From the NCBI GenBank assembly GCA_934202525.1, contig CAKPYB010000013.1:23575-87574 (forward strand): DNA of 64,000 nt, in the 5' to 3' direction. The notes under the pieces are model-generated. The model was not told the origin of the DNA, ran no database searches, and saw only the letters and a program-made list of their open reading frames with translations. This document shows, in pieces, positions 45,892 to 55,667 of this stretch (position 1 is its first letter; each line of letters opens with the position of its first letter). This DNA is from an uncultured Prevotella sp. (GTDB taxonomy: Bacteria > Bacteroidota > Bacteroidia > Bacteroidales > Bacteroidaceae). Made by a program: the position numbers and the translations under genes.

Positions 45892-48048
45892 TTACTGTGA
45901 GAATGGCTGGCGATATTGACAGCCTGCCTTCCAGTTGCTGCAGCCATAAGCAGTCTTGCCCTTGATGATGACGCCCTTGCCGCAAAGCGGACATGGCTTG
46001 CCAACCAATGGGTCGGATGCAGGAGTTGGCTGAGCAAGAGCATTCTGAGAATCTGTATTCTTTGCTGCAGCCTTATCGGCTTTCTTGGCAGAAGCCTTTC
46101 GGGCAGCCGGTTTCTTGGCAGCCGGTTTCTTCTTGAGGTCTTCCTCAGTCATGATGGTCACTCTCCGGTTGCTGTTGTCTGACAATACATCGATGACAAT
46201 CTTGTTGATCTGTTCTTTCAGTCCGTTGATGAAGTCGGCTGGATCGTAGGTCTTGTGCTCGATGTCGCGGAGCTTCTTCTCCCAGATACCGGTCAGTTCG
46301 CAACTCTTCAGCAGTTCCTCATGGATGGTGTCAATGAGTTCGATGCCTGTCGGGGTTGCCATCAGATTCTTGCGCTGGCGACGGATGTAGTGGCGCTTGA
46401 AGAGGGTCTCGATGATGCCGGCACGGGAGGATGGTCGGCCGATTCCGTTCTCCTTCAATGCAGCACGAAGTTCTTCGTCTTCTACGAATTTACCGGCAGT
46501 CTCCATCGCACGGAGCAGGGTTGCCTCGGTATAATACTTAGGTGGCGTGGTCCATTTCTCCGTCAGGGTAGGCTGATGTTCTCCCGATTCGCCTTTTGTG
46601 AAGGATGGGAGGGTTCTTTCTTCTATTACTTCCTTCTTGGCACCATTACCTGAGTCTGCATTTCCGTTGGCGTTATCTGAAGCATCATCGTCATCAGCAT
46701 TTTTTACATCCTTGGCATAGACTACTCGCCAGCCTGGTTCGAGAATCTCCTTACCGCTCACCTTGAACTCTATCTTCTCCGGTTTTGGTCCGTCTTCGTT
46801 GATGACTTCGCCCAATACGGTGGTGGTGGAGAATTTACAATCCGGATAGAACACGCTGATGAATCGCTTGGCGATGAGGTCATAGACGTTTGCCTCCATA
46901 TCGGTGAGTCCGGTTGGTGGAACACCGGTCGGGATGATGGCGTGGTGGTCGGTTACCTTGCTATTATCGAAAACCTTCTTGCTCTTCGGCAACTTCTTGC
47001 TGATGGTTGCGAGCTGCTGAATGAGCGGGAGGTATTTCTGCTGACTCATGATCTTTGCCTGACTCACTCCGTTCAGAATCTGCGGACATTTCGGATAGAT
47101 ATCGTCGGTCAGGAACTGGGTATCTACACGAGGATAAGTGGTATACTTCTTCTCGTAGAGACTCTGGATGAGCTTCAGCGTAATATCGGCAGAGTAAGCA
47201 AACTTTTTGTTGCAATCCACCTGCAGCGAGGTGAGGTCGTAGAGATGAGGCGGTGCCTCGTTTCCCTTCTTCTTACTTACGTCGGTAACGGTGAAGGGCT
47301 TGCCAGCGATGGTGCTGAAAGCTTTCTCGCCTTCCTCCTTGCTGGTAAACTTGCCGCTGGTGGCGGTAAACTGGGTGTCGCGGTAGATGGTGGCGAGTAC
47401 CCAGTAAGGCTCGGAAACGAAGTTGTCGATTTCCTTCTGTCGGTTTACGATGAGGGCAAGGGTAGGGGTCTGCACCCGACCGATGCTGAGCACCTGTCGG
47501 TTCTGTCCGTATTTCAATGTGTAAAGTCGGGTGGCGTTCATACCGAGAATCCAGTCACCGATGGCACGGGAAAGTCCGGCAAGATAGAGTGACTGATATT
47601 CCCCCTGGTCTTTCAGCTCCTGGAATCCCTGCTTGATGGCTTCATCGGTCATGGATGAAATCCACAGTCTCTTGACCGGGCATTTCGCCTGCGCTTTCTG
47701 CATCACCCATCTCTGGATAAGCTCACCTTCCTGTCCGGCGTCACCGCAGTTGATGATACTGTCGGCAGCCTGCATCAGTTTCTCGATGGTAGCAAACTGC
47801 TTCTTGATGCCTTCATCGTTGATGAGCTTGATGCCGAAACGCTGTGGAATCATCGGCAACGCCGCAAGGCTCCAATGTTTCCACATTGGAGTATAATCAT
47901 CCGGTTCCTTCAGCTCACAAAGGTGGCCGAAGGTCCATGTTACTTGGTAACCATTACCTTCCATATAACCGTCGCGTGCCGTGGTAGCCCCGATGATTCG
48001 GGCGATATCCTTAGCCACACTCGGTTTCTCTGCTATACAAACTATCAT
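45892..48048 (-). CDS. topB: DNA topoisomerase III
   Basis: A type IA topoisomerase that decatenates single-stranded or nicked DNA during replication and recombination. The 718-residue product has the N-terminal TOPRIM (IVCIAEKPSVAKDIARIIG, NCGDAGQEGELIQRWV), the active-site region with LYEKKYTTYPRVDTQFL and the central domain ending LKENGIGRPSSRAGIIETLFKR. An acidic Asn/Gly-rich insert (about 460-480) and a Lys/Ala-rich linker (about 635-690, AAKKPAARKASAKKADKAA, resembling histone H1 tails) precede a C-terminal four-cysteine zinc ribbon (CPLCGKG...YGCSNWKAGC). The gene is bracketed by the two palindromic repeat copies. Confidence 0.96.
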   Translation of the reverse strand: MIVCIAEKPSVAKDIARIIGATTARDGYMEGNGYQVTWTFGHLCELKEPDDYTPMWKHWSLAALPMIPQRFGIKLINDEGIKKQFATIEKLMQAADSIINCGDAGQEGELIQRWVMQKAQAKCPVKRLWISSMTDEAIKQGFQELKDQGEYQSLYLAGLSRAIGDWILGMNATRLYTLKYGQNRQVLSIGRVQTPTLALIVNRQKEIDNFVSEPYWVLATIYRDTQFTATSGKFTSKEEGEKAFSTIAGKPFTVTDVSKKKGNEAPPHLYDLTSLQVDCNKKFAYSADITLKLIQSLYEKKYTTYPRVDTQFLTDDIYPKCPQILNGVSQAKIMSQQKYLPLIQQLATISKKLPKSKKVFDNSKVTDHHAIIPTGVPPTGLTDMEANVYDLIAKRFISVFYPDCKFSTTTVLGEVINEDGPKPEKIEFKVSGKEILEPGWRVVYAKDVKNADDDDASDNANGNADSGNGAKKEVIEERTLPSFTKGESGEHQPTLTEKWTTPPKYYTEATLLRAMETAGKFVEDEELRAALKENGIGRPSSRAGIIETLFKRHYIRRQRKNLMATPTGIELIDTIHEELLKSCELTGIWEKKLRDIEHKTYDPADFINGLKEQINKIVIDVLSDNSNRRVTIMTEEDLKKKPAAKKPAARKASAKKADKAAAKNTDSQNALAQPTPASDPLVGKPCPLCGKGVIIKGKTAYGCSNWKAGCQYRQPFSQ

Positions 48049-48070
48049 GTTTTATTCTTATTTCTGTTTG

Positions 48071-48078
48071 CAAAGGTA
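48071..48078 (-). promoter_or_regulatory. -7 box for topB
   Basis: The minus strand reads TACCTTTG, 22 bases before the topB start. No -33 match. Confidence 0.45.
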
Positions 48079-48149
48079 CAATAAAATAATGAGATAGCCA
48101 TCATTTCGGCTTCTTTTTCTCATGGCGGGGAATAAAATATTCCACAAAA

Positions 48150-48274
48150 AAGGTCGCCCTGAAAGAGCAAAAGCTTCTTGCATTCAAAGCTTTTGCCCTT
48201 TCAGGGCGACCTTGCTGATTGTTATCTAACCCAGGGCGCTGCCCTGGGCTAGGAGCTTCTCCCCTTTCAGGGCG
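48150..48274. repeat. Palindromic GC-rich repeat, copy B (topB side, upstream)
   Basis: The inner hairpin is present (48150-48176 against 48187-48213, 27 bases with one mismatch), and the right outer arm ACCCAGGGCGCTGCCCTGG (from 48229) and trailing CCCTTTCAGGGCG match copy A. The left outer arm is missing, so copy B is incomplete. It lies between topB and carB (both minus). Confidence 0.88.
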
Positions 48275-48297
48275 TGTTCGTATAAATCTGCGTGCGA

Positions 48298-51200
48298 TTA
48301 CTCGTACTCCTGCCAGCTCTTAATCTGAAGCTGATCCTGGCTCATTGTGCAGAATGCCTCGATGAAGGCGGAAGCCAGACGGGCATTAGTGAACAGAGGA
48401 ATGTTGTGGTCGATGGCGCCACGACGGATTCTGTAACCATTGGTCAACTCACGCTTGGTGTGATTCTTAGGGATGTTGACGATGAGGTCGAACTTGTGGT
48501 CGGCAATCATCTGCATCACGTTAGGAATATCCTTGTGGTCCTCATCAGGCCATCCTACGGCTGTAGCCTTCACGTTGTTCTCGTTGAGGAACTTCGCTGT
48601 GCCGGCTGTAGCATAGATGGTGTAACCGTTCTTCACCAGCGCCTGGGCAGCGTCGAGCAGAGAAGCCTTCTCCTTGGCACCACCGCTTGAAAGCATGATG
48701 CCCTTGTCCTTAGAAGGAATCTTGTAGCCGGTGGCAATCAAAGAGTTGAGCAATGCTTCCTCGAAAGTATCACCCATACAACCTACCTCACCGGTAGAAC
48801 TCATATCTACACCCAAAACAGGGTCGGCGTTCTGCAAACGGGCAAATGAGAACTGTGAAGCCTTCACACCCATGCGGTCGATATCGAAGGCAGACTTGTC
48901 TGGCTTCTGATATGGAGCATCGAGCATGATGCGGGTAGCAGTCTCGATGAAGTTGCGCTTCAATACCTTGCTGACGAATGGGAATGAGCGGGATGCACGG
49001 AGGTTACACTCGATAACCTTTACATCGCGACCCTTAGCCAGATACTGGATATTGAAAGGACCAGAGATGTTGAGCTCCTTGGCGATGGCACGTGAAATCT
49101 TCTTGATCTGACGGGCTGTAGCGAAGGAAATCTGCTGGGCAGGGAAGGTCATGGTAGCGTCACCTGAGTGAACACCTGCATACTCTACGTGCTCTGAAAT
49201 ACCATACTCTACAATCTCACCGTTCTGGGCAACACCATCGAACTCAATCTCGTTGGTCTCTGTCATAAACTGAGAGATAACAACCGGGTACTCCTTAGAA
49301 ACCTCAGAAGCTGCCTCCAGGAAGCGACGCAACTCATCATCATCGTGGCAAACGTTCATGGCTGCACCGGAAAGAACGTAAGATGGACGAACGAGAACAG
49401 GATAGCCTACCTCGTCGATGAACTTCTGAACATCCTCCATAGAGGTGAGGGCGCTCCACTTAGGCTGGTCGATGCCCAACTTATCGAGCATGGCAGAGAA
49501 CTTACCGCGGTTCTCGGCACGGTCGATGTTGACTGGAGATGTACCCAGGATTGGCACAGACTGGCGATGGAGCTTCATAGCCAGGTTGTTTGGAATCTGA
49601 CCACCTACAGAAACAATCACACCACGTGGTGACTCCAGGTCGATGACATCGAGTACACGCTCGAATGAAAGCTCATCGAAGTAGAGACGGTCGCACATAT
49701 CGTAGTCGGTAGATACGGTCTCCGGGTTGTAGTTGATCATGATTGACTTGTAACCCAACTTGCGGGCTGTGTTGATGGCGTTTACTGAACACCAGTCGAA
49801 CTCTACAGAAGAACCGATGCGGTAAGCACCCGAACCGAGAACGATGACAGACTTCTCGTTCTTGTAGTAGTTGATGTCGTAACCCTCTACGGCGTATGTC
49901 ATGTAGAGATAGTTGGTGAGGTCAGGATGCTCGCTAGCCACAGTAGGGATGCGCTTTACGGCTGGCAGAATGTTCAGCTTCTTACGCAGAGCACGAACTG
50001 CGAGCACCTCCTTCTCCATGTTGGTGTTCTGAGTCTTCAATACGAAGCGGCCAATCTGGAAGTCAGAGAAGCCCAATACCTTAGCCTCGCGCAATACCTC
50101 GGCAGGAATCTCCTCCAGAGAATTATATTCAGAAAGCTTGTGCTTGTAATCTACGATATTCTTCATGCGCTCGATGAACCAAGGATCAATCTTGGTCAAC
50201 TCCTCGATGCGCTCGATGGTGTAACCTTCTTCCAAAGCCTGGGCGATGGCGAAGATACGGAGGTCGGTAGGGTTGGAAAGCTCCTCATCCAGGTTATCAA
50301 ACTTGGTGTGGTCGTTTCCTACGAAACCGTGCATTCCCTGACCAATCATACGGAGACCCTTCTGGAGCATCTCCTCGAATGAGCGGCCGATAGACATGAT
50401 TTCGCCTACAGACTTCATGGAAGAACCAATCTTGCGGCTTACACCGGCAAACTTGGTAAGGTCCCAACGAGGAATCTTACAGATCATATAGTCGAGTGAT
50501 GGAGCTACATAAGCTGAGTTAGGAGTACCCATCTCGCCAATCTGGTCGAGCGTATAACCGAGGGCAATCTTGGCTGCAACGAAAGCGAGCGGATAACCGG
50601 TAGCCTTAGATGCGAGGGCTGAAGAACGGCTCAAGCGAGCATTGATCTCGATGATACGGTAGTCGTTGGTCTCAGCATTGAAAGCATACTGGATGTTGCA
50701 CTCACCCACGATGTTGAGGTGACGGACGCACTTCACGGCGATGTCCTGCAACATCTTCACCTGCTCGTCGGTGAGAGAACAGGTTGGAGCCACTACGATA
50801 GACTCACCGGTGTGGATACCCAGTGGGTCGAAGTTTTCCATAGAGGCAACGGTGAAGCAACGGTCGTTCGCATCACGGATGCACTCGAACTCAATCTCCT
50901 TCCATCCCTTCAGGCTCTCCTCAACGAGCACCTGAGGTGCGAAAGTGAAGGCAGATTCAGCAATCTCCTTGAACTCCTCTTCGGTCTTGCAGACACCAGA
51001 ACCGAGACCACCCAGCGCGTAGGCAGAACGGATCATGATAGGGTAGCTGATGTTGCGTGCCGCAGCCACAGCCTCCTCCATGTTCTCGCAAGCGTGGCTT
51101 ACTGGAACCTTGAGGTCAACCTTGTTAAGCTCCTTTACGAAGAGGTCGCGGTCTTCCGTGTTCATGATTGCCTCTACCGAAGTACCCAACACATCCACAC

Positions 51201-51531
51201 CGTACTCCTTGAGCACACCGTTGAGGTAAAGCTCAGTACCTACGTTCAAACCCGTCTGACCACCCCAAGCCAGCATGATGCCGTCTGGGCGCTCCTTCTT
51301 GATAATTTCAGTTACAAAAAAAGGTGTCACCGGCAAGAAATAAACCTTGTCAGCAATACCTTCACTTGTCTGAATTGTAGCAACGTTTGGATTAATGAGG
51401 ACGGAACTAATACCCTCCTCGCGCAAAGCCTTGAGAGCCTGCGAACCGGAATAGTCAAACTCACCTGCCTGGCCGATCTTCAAAGCACCGGAACCCAGAA
51501 CGAGGACTTTCTTAAGCTGTTTCTTCATCAT
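48298..51531 (-). CDS. carB: Carbamoyl-phosphate synthase large subunit
   Basis: Makes carbamoyl phosphate from bicarbonate, ATP and glutamine-derived ammonia for pyrimidines and arginine. The 1077-residue protein has two ATP-grasp synthetase halves (each starting VLVLGSGALKIGQAGEFDYSG / VIVLGSGAYRIGSSVEFD-like) and a C-terminal MGS-like regulatory domain (about 940-1077, SLLDAAQALVKNGYTIYATAG). Length is typical. ATG codons at 51531 and 51528 are both possible starts. The small subunit carA is not in the window. Confidence 0.96.
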   Translation of the reverse strand: MMKKQLKKVLVLGSGALKIGQAGEFDYSGSQALKALREEGISSVLINPNVATIQTSEGIADKVYFLPVTPFFVTEIIKKERPDGIMLAWGGQTGLNVGTELYLNGVLKEYGVDVLGTSVEAIMNTEDRDLFVKELNKVDLKVPVSHACENMEEAVAAARNISYPIMIRSAYALGGLGSGVCKTEEEFKEIAESAFTFAPQVLVEESLKGWKEIEFECIRDANDRCFTVASMENFDPLGIHTGESIVVAPTCSLTDEQVKMLQDIAVKCVRHLNIVGECNIQYAFNAETNDYRIIEINARLSRSSALASKATGYPLAFVAAKIALGYTLDQIGEMGTPNSAYVAPSLDYMICKIPRWDLTKFAGVSRKIGSSMKSVGEIMSIGRSFEEMLQKGLRMIGQGMHGFVGNDHTKFDNLDEELSNPTDLRIFAIAQALEEGYTIERIEELTKIDPWFIERMKNIVDYKHKLSEYNSLEEIPAEVLREAKVLGFSDFQIGRFVLKTQNTNMEKEVLAVRALRKKLNILPAVKRIPTVASEHPDLTNYLYMTYAVEGYDINYYKNEKSVIVLGSGAYRIGSSVEFDWCSVNAINTARKLGYKSIMINYNPETVSTDYDMCDRLYFDELSFERVLDVIDLESPRGVIVSVGGQIPNNLAMKLHRQSVPILGTSPVNIDRAENRGKFSAMLDKLGIDQPKWSALTSMEDVQKFIDEVGYPVLVRPSYVLSGAAMNVCHDDDELRRFLEAASEVSKEYPVVISQFMTETNEIEFDGVAQNGEIVEYGISEHVEYAGVHSGDATMTFPAQQISFATARQIKKISRAIAKELNISGPFNIQYLAKGRDVKVIECNLRASRSFPFVSKVLKRNFIETATRIMLDAPYQKPDKSAFDIDRMGVKASQFSFARLQNADPVLGVDMSSTGEVGCMGDTFEEALLNSLIATGYKIPSKDKGIMLSSGGAKEKASLLDAAQALVKNGYTIYATAGTAKFLNENNVKATAVGWPDEDHKDIPNVMQMIADHKFDLIVNIPKNHTKRELTNGYRIRRGAIDHNIPLFTNARLASAFIEAFCTMSQDQLQIKSWQEYE

Positions 51532-51638
51532 TATATATAACTATAAGTTTGTTCTTTATATGTCTTGTTATTTATGTTTTTAGCAACTAAACTGTATTTG
51601 CGTTAGTTCACAAATGGTAGACACACTATTTCTAGATG

Positions 51639-51670
51639 CAAAGTTACGCTATTTATTTGATTATTCCAAA
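51639..51670 (-). promoter_or_regulatory. Promoter of carB
   Basis: On the minus strand TTTG (51667-51670) and TAACTTTG (51639-51646) are 20 bases apart, a good Bacteroidota promoter, with a leader of about 100 bases before the carB ATG. No riboswitch-like fold is evident in this leader. Confidence 0.6.
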
Positions 51671-51732
51671 TTTTCTGCAAATCTTTACAGTTAAATAACA
51701 TCAATTATTATTATTTCTTCTCTAGAATGTCG

Positions 51733-51760
51733 TATTTTTGCAATTATTTTGTTACTTTTG
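51733..51760 (+). promoter_or_regulatory. Tandem -7 boxes upstream of lutA
   Basis: TATTTTTG (51733-51740) and TACTTTTG (51753-51760) both fit the -7 consensus and sit 62-89 bases before the lutA ATG. The TTTG in the first is only 12 bases from the second, so they read best as alternative promoters. Confidence 0.5.
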
Positions 51761-51821
51761 CAGCGGCTTTTAGTCATGTAGAAAAAGAATAAAAATAGCA
51801 AACAAGATAAATATAACAACA

Positions 51822-52559
51822 ATGAAAGTCGGATTATTCGTCCCTTGTTATGTGGATGCCCTTTACCCTGAAGCGGGTGTGGCTACATACAAGTTGCTTA
51901 AGCATTACGGACTAGACGTGGGTTATCCCGAAAAACAGACTTGCTGCGGCCAGCCAATGGCTAATGCGGGTTTTCAGGACAAGTCGGAAAAGGTCATAGA
52001 GACATTTGATGAGCTGTTCAAGGATTACGATTATATCGTAGCTCCTTCTGCCTCATGTGCCGCTTACGTAAAGGTGTATTATCCTAAAATCCTTGAGGGT
52101 AAGCACGAGTGTATTTCCTCCAAGAAGATTATGGATGTCGTGGAGTTCCTTCACGATGTGCTGAAGGTGGATCATGTCCCGGGCAAGTTCCCGCATGTGG
52201 TGAGTGTACACAACAGTTGTCACGGTGTGCGCGAACTGGGATTGTCATCTCCTTCTGAGCGCCACATCAAGCCGTTCAACAAGATTATCGACCTTTTAAA
52301 TATGGTGGAAGGCATTACCATCCACGAACCGGAGCGCAAGGATGAGTGCTGCGGATTTGGCGGTATGTTCTCTATTGAGGAGCCTGCCGTTTCTACCCGT
52401 ATGGGCGAGGACAAGATCAAGCGCCACATGGCTACAGGCGCTGAGTTTGTTACCGGACCGGATTCTTCCTGTCTGATGCACATGGCTGGAATCGCCAAGA
52501 AAGAGAAGATGCCGATCAAGTTTATTCATGTTGTTCAAATATTAGCTGCAGGACTATGA
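51822..52559 (+). CDS. lutA: L-lactate oxidation complex iron-sulfur subunit LutA
   Basis: Part of the LutABC complex that oxidises L-lactate to pyruvate. The 245-residue protein has two cysteine-rich domain (CCG) repeats: LFVPCYVDALYPEAGV with QTCCGQPMANAGF (about 40-52) and VHNSCHGVRELGL with KDECCGFGGMFS (about 180-200). The stop codon overlaps the lutB ATG in an ATGA, so the genes are translationally coupled. Confidence 0.95.
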   Translation: MKVGLFVPCYVDALYPEAGVATYKLLKHYGLDVGYPEKQTCCGQPMANAGFQDKSEKVIETFDELFKDYDYIVAPSASCAAYVKVYYPKILEGKHECISSKKIMDVVEFLHDVLKVDHVPGKFPHVVSVHNSCHGVRELGLSSPSERHIKPFNKIIDLLNMVEGITIHEPERKDECCGFGGMFSIEEPAVSTRMGEDKIKRHMATGAEFVTGPDSSCLMHMAGIAKKEKMPIKFIHVVQILAAGL

Positions 52560-53929
52560 GTACAGAACATTCCAAGAGAGCTGCGAAGTTTACGCAGAAC
52601 GTAGAGAAGACCACCTGGCACGACGCTACCTTCTGGTCTGTTCGTCAGAAGAGAGATAAGATGGCGCAGGAACTTCCTGAGTGGGAAGACCTACGTGAGC
52701 ATGCGTCTGAAATCAAGATGCATACGATTACCCATCTTGCCGATTACCTCGATATGTTTTCCAAGAATCTGGAGAGCCGCGGGGTGAAGGTTCACTGGGC
52801 AAAGGATGCACAGGAGTTTAATGAGATTGTGCTCGGTATCCTGAAAGATCATAACGTGAAGAAGATGGTGAAGTCGAAGTCGATGCTCACCGAGGAGTGC
52901 GAGATGAATCCTTATCTGGAGCAGCACGGCATTGACGTGGTGGAGACCGACCTGGGTGAGCGCATCATCCAGCTCTTGCATCAGAAGCCTAGCCATATCG
53001 TGATGCCTGCCATCCACCTGAAGCGTGAGGAGGTAGGTAAGATGTTCGAGGAGAAGGGTATCTCCAAGGAAATCGGAAACTATGATCCTACTTACCTTAC
53101 CCGCTGTGCCCGTCATCATCTCCGCGACCAGTTTATGGAAGCTGGAGCTGGTATGACCGGATGTAACTTCGGTGTGGCTGCTACCGGCGATTGCGTGGTT
53201 TGCACCAACGAGGGTAATGCGGATATGACCACTTCCATGCCTAAGCTCCATATCGTAGCGATGGGTATTGAGAAACTGGTTCCTGATTATAAGTCTTTGG
53301 CTGTATTCCAGCGCTTGCTTTGCCGCTGCGGTACAGGTCAGCCTACTACCGCCTTCACTTCTCATTTCCGCCAGGCTCGTCCGGGTGCCGAGATGCATGT
53401 GGTATTGGTGGATAACGGCAGAAGTGATATTCTCGCAGATAAGGAGCACTGGCAGACTTTGAAGTGTATGCGATGTGGAGCCTGCATGAATACCTGTCCG
53501 GTTTATCGTCGTTCGGGCGGTTACAGCTACACCTATTTTATACCGGGTCCTATCGGTGTGAACCTGGGTATGCTGAAGAATCCTCAGAAGTACAGCGATA
53601 ATGTTTCGGCTTGTACCTTGTGTCTGTCATGTGACAATGTCTGTCCTTCCAAGGTAGGACCGGGTTCTCAGATTTATGTCTGGCGCCAGAGTCTGGAAAA
53701 GTTGGGCAAGGCTGATCCTGTAAAGAGAGCAATGTCGAATGGTATGAAGTATCTCTTCGACCGTCCTGCGCTCTACACCACAGCCTTGAAGTTTGCTCCG
53801 CTTGTCAATCTGGTTCCTGAATGCTGCACGCACTTCAGCAATTGGAATGCCTGGGGCATCGGTCATGCCATGCCTGAGTTTGCAAAGAAGAGTTTCCATC
53901 AGCTTTGGAAAGAAGGAAAGGTGAAGTGA
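52556..53929 (+). CDS. lutB: L-lactate oxidation iron-sulfur protein LutB
   Basis: The 457-residue subunit has a LUD domain (about 60-295, including MTGCNFGVAATGDCVVCTNEGN) followed by two 4Fe-4S motifs CMRCGACMNTCP and CTLCLSCDNVCP (about 304-365), and a helical C-terminus. It should relay electrons from lactate. It overlaps lutA by four bases and is followed by lutC after an 86-base spacer rich in TGATTAGTTATTAG repeats. Confidence 0.95.
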   Translation: MSTEHSKRAAKFTQNVEKTTWHDATFWSVRQKRDKMAQELPEWEDLREHASEIKMHTITHLADYLDMFSKNLESRGVKVHWAKDAQEFNEIVLGILKDHNVKKMVKSKSMLTEECEMNPYLEQHGIDVVETDLGERIIQLLHQKPSHIVMPAIHLKREEVGKMFEEKGISKEIGNYDPTYLTRCARHHLRDQFMEAGAGMTGCNFGVAATGDCVVCTNEGNADMTTSMPKLHIVAMGIEKLVPDYKSLAVFQRLLCRCGTGQPTTAFTSHFRQARPGAEMHVVLVDNGRSDILADKEHWQTLKCMRCGACMNTCPVYRRSGGYSYTYFIPGPIGVNLGMLKNPQKYSDNVSACTLCLSCDNVCPSKVGPGSQIYVWRQSLEKLGKADPVKRAMSNGMKYLFDRPALYTTALKFAPLVNLVPECCTHFSNWNAWGIGHAMPEFAKKSFHQLWKEGKVK

Positions 53930-54015
53930 TTTAAGTGATTAGTTATTAGTGATTAGTTATTAGTGATTAATGGCTTTACTAATCATAAAGTTCAAAGTTC
54001 AAATTTCAAAGTTCA

Positions 54016-54594
54016 ATGAAGAAAGAAGATTTCCTGAACAAGTTGCGTAAGAATACGCACGTTCAATTCGATATGCCTGCCGTAGATGTGAAGGGTATTC
54101 AGTATGAGGATACCTTGAAGCAGTTTATTGAGATGACGGAATCGGTAGGTGGCCATGTGATAGAGGCTAAGGAGGGTGAGAGTCTGGATGAACTGGTAAA
54201 GAAGGCTTATCCTGAAGCCAAGGTCTTTGCTTCTCATCTGCCAGAAATCACGATTGCCCAGAAGAACCCTGATACAGTGGCTGAGGCTAACGACCTGAAT
54301 GGTACTGATGTGGGTATTGTTCGTGGTGAAGTGGGTGTTGCCGAGAATGGTTGCATCTGGATTCCTCAGACCATGAAGGAGAAAGCGGTGCTTTTCATCT
54401 CGGAATACCTTGTGATTTTCCTCGAAAAAGAGAAGATTGTGAACAATATGCATGAGGCTTATGCCCGTATTGAGATGGATCCGAAGTACAATTTCGGTAT
54501 TTTCATCAGTGGTCCTTCTAAGACTGCCGATATTGAGCAGGCACTGGTTATGGGTGCGCAAGCAGCCAGAGGTGTGACAGTCATCCTGATTTAG
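54016..54594 (+). CDS. lutC: L-lactate oxidation LUD-domain protein LutC
   Basis: The 192-residue third subunit is a single LUD domain (DVGIVRGEVGVAENGCIWIP, PSKTADIEQALVMGAQAARG). With lutA and lutB it completes the operon; its loose spacing (86 bases of AT-rich repeats after lutB) may weaken coupling. No lactate permease gene lies nearby. Confidence 0.93.
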   Translation: MKKEDFLNKLRKNTHVQFDMPAVDVKGIQYEDTLKQFIEMTESVGGHVIEAKEGESLDELVKKAYPEAKVFASHLPEITIAQKNPDTVAEANDLNGTDVGIVRGEVGVAENGCIWIPQTMKEKAVLFISEYLVIFLEKEKIVNNMHEAYARIEMDPKYNFGIFISGPSKTADIEQALVMGAQAARGVTVILI

Positions 54595-54599
54595 TTTAC

Positions 54600-54715
54600 A
54601 GTTAATAGTTGATAGTTTATAGGGCTTTTCTATAGTTTATAGTTGAAAGTTGATAGTTTATAGCAATCTTGCAAACGGCTAAGCCCTATTAACTATAAAC
54701 TATCAACTATTAACT
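54600..54715. terminator. Bidirectional terminator between lutC and the acyltransferase
   Basis: AGTTAATAGTTGATAGTTTA... at 54600-54622 is an exact 23-base reverse complement of 54693-54715. It separates convergent genes. The interior contains a stretch (TATAGCAATCTTGCAAAC) also found, slightly altered, at 57990-58012. Confidence 0.8.
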
Positions 54716-54717
54716 AT

Positions 54718-55656
54718 TTATACTTTCCATTCGTAGGTGTCGTAAACCACTCCTCTTCCTCCGAAACCTTCTTTTTGGCTGATGAGACCTTCGTTCAGAT
54801 AATCCCCATCGCCTTCTGTAGAGCGACCAAAGTCAAAGAATTTATAATCGGCATAATCATGATTAAGAACCTGGTCGTAAATGGCGTCAATGCCACCAAG
54901 TTCCTTACCTTTGTCGTTTGATGAACAATATTGCCCATGTACTGTCTGTGGTGTGATGTAGAAGGTGAATCCTGCTATAATCTCATCTTCCAGGTAGGCA
55001 TTGTATTGAATGATGTTATCTGGAAAACGGCTATGTAAAAGTTCTATTTCTTGAAGGGTATGAACAGGATGTACCTGATAACGCTCTTCAAGATTAGCGT
55101 CAAGAACTTTCCAGAAACCTTCGAAATTGTTCTCTCTCTTTACTATAATTCCTGCCTCCTGCGCTTTTTTCAAGGAGCGTCGGCGAAGCCTTCTCCATCT
55201 AGGCTTCTCTTGTAGGAAAAGAACAGAACCGATATCGCGTTTCACGATGCGTGCCTTGCATACCCAATAGATGGCATAAAGATCTTCTTCAGATGGCATC
55301 TGGTGGTAAACCCAAGGCACAGGTTTGTAGAGAACTTTCTTAAAACCGTGAAGCCTGAGGTGTTCGTTCAATTCTTTGAAAAGCTGGACAACATCAGCTG
55401 CTGTCACATCTTTATTCATTACTAGTCCTCCATAAGTAAGACCAAAGTGAGAGCAGAATGTATCCTCTCTCTCATGGGCTGGGAGGATTGAATGGAGTTT
55501 TCCGTTCTTATAGAACATCAGGGAATGGTCTTTGAACCGGTCGCTGTGATAATCCATGTAGTTGCGATTGAAGAGGAAGGTGGCGTTGCGAGCCTGCTCT
55601 ACATAAGCATTCCACGCCTCCTTGTCGGCATTGCTATATCTTTTTATCTCAAACAT
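54718..55656 (-). CDS. GNAT/FemAB-like acyltransferase
   Basis: A 312-residue protein of the GNAT superfamily branch related to FemAB-type aminoacyl transferases. Typical features are LFNRNYMDYHSDRFKDHSLM (about 28-47), RRLRRRSLKKAQEAGI, NFEGFWKVLDANLEERYQV and the closing region with DAIYDQVLNHDY and FFDFGRSTEGDGDYLNEGL. Its acceptor is unknown. It follows the fdtA-like ketoisomerase gene by 11 bases, which suggests acylation of an amino sugar, but that is inference. Confidence 0.75.
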   Translation of the reverse strand: MFEIKRYSNADKEAWNAYVEQARNATFLFNRNYMDYHSDRFKDHSLMFYKNGKLHSILPAHEREDTFCSHFGLTYGGLVMNKDVTAADVVQLFKELNEHLRLHGFKKVLYKPVPWVYHQMPSEEDLYAIYWVCKARIVKRDIGSVLFLQEKPRWRRLRRRSLKKAQEAGIIVKRENNFEGFWKVLDANLEERYQVHPVHTLQEIELLHSRFPDNIIQYNAYLEDEIIAGFTFYITPQTVHGQYCSSNDKGKELGGIDAIYDQVLNHDYADYKFFDFGRSTEGDGDYLNEGLISQKEGFGGRGVVYDTYEWKV

Positions 55657-55667
55657 GACATTTAGAG

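Noticed and set aside
51532..51638. Riboswitch or attenuator in the carB leader
   Set aside because: The leader is AT-rich and I found no convincing alternative stems or known riboswitch core.
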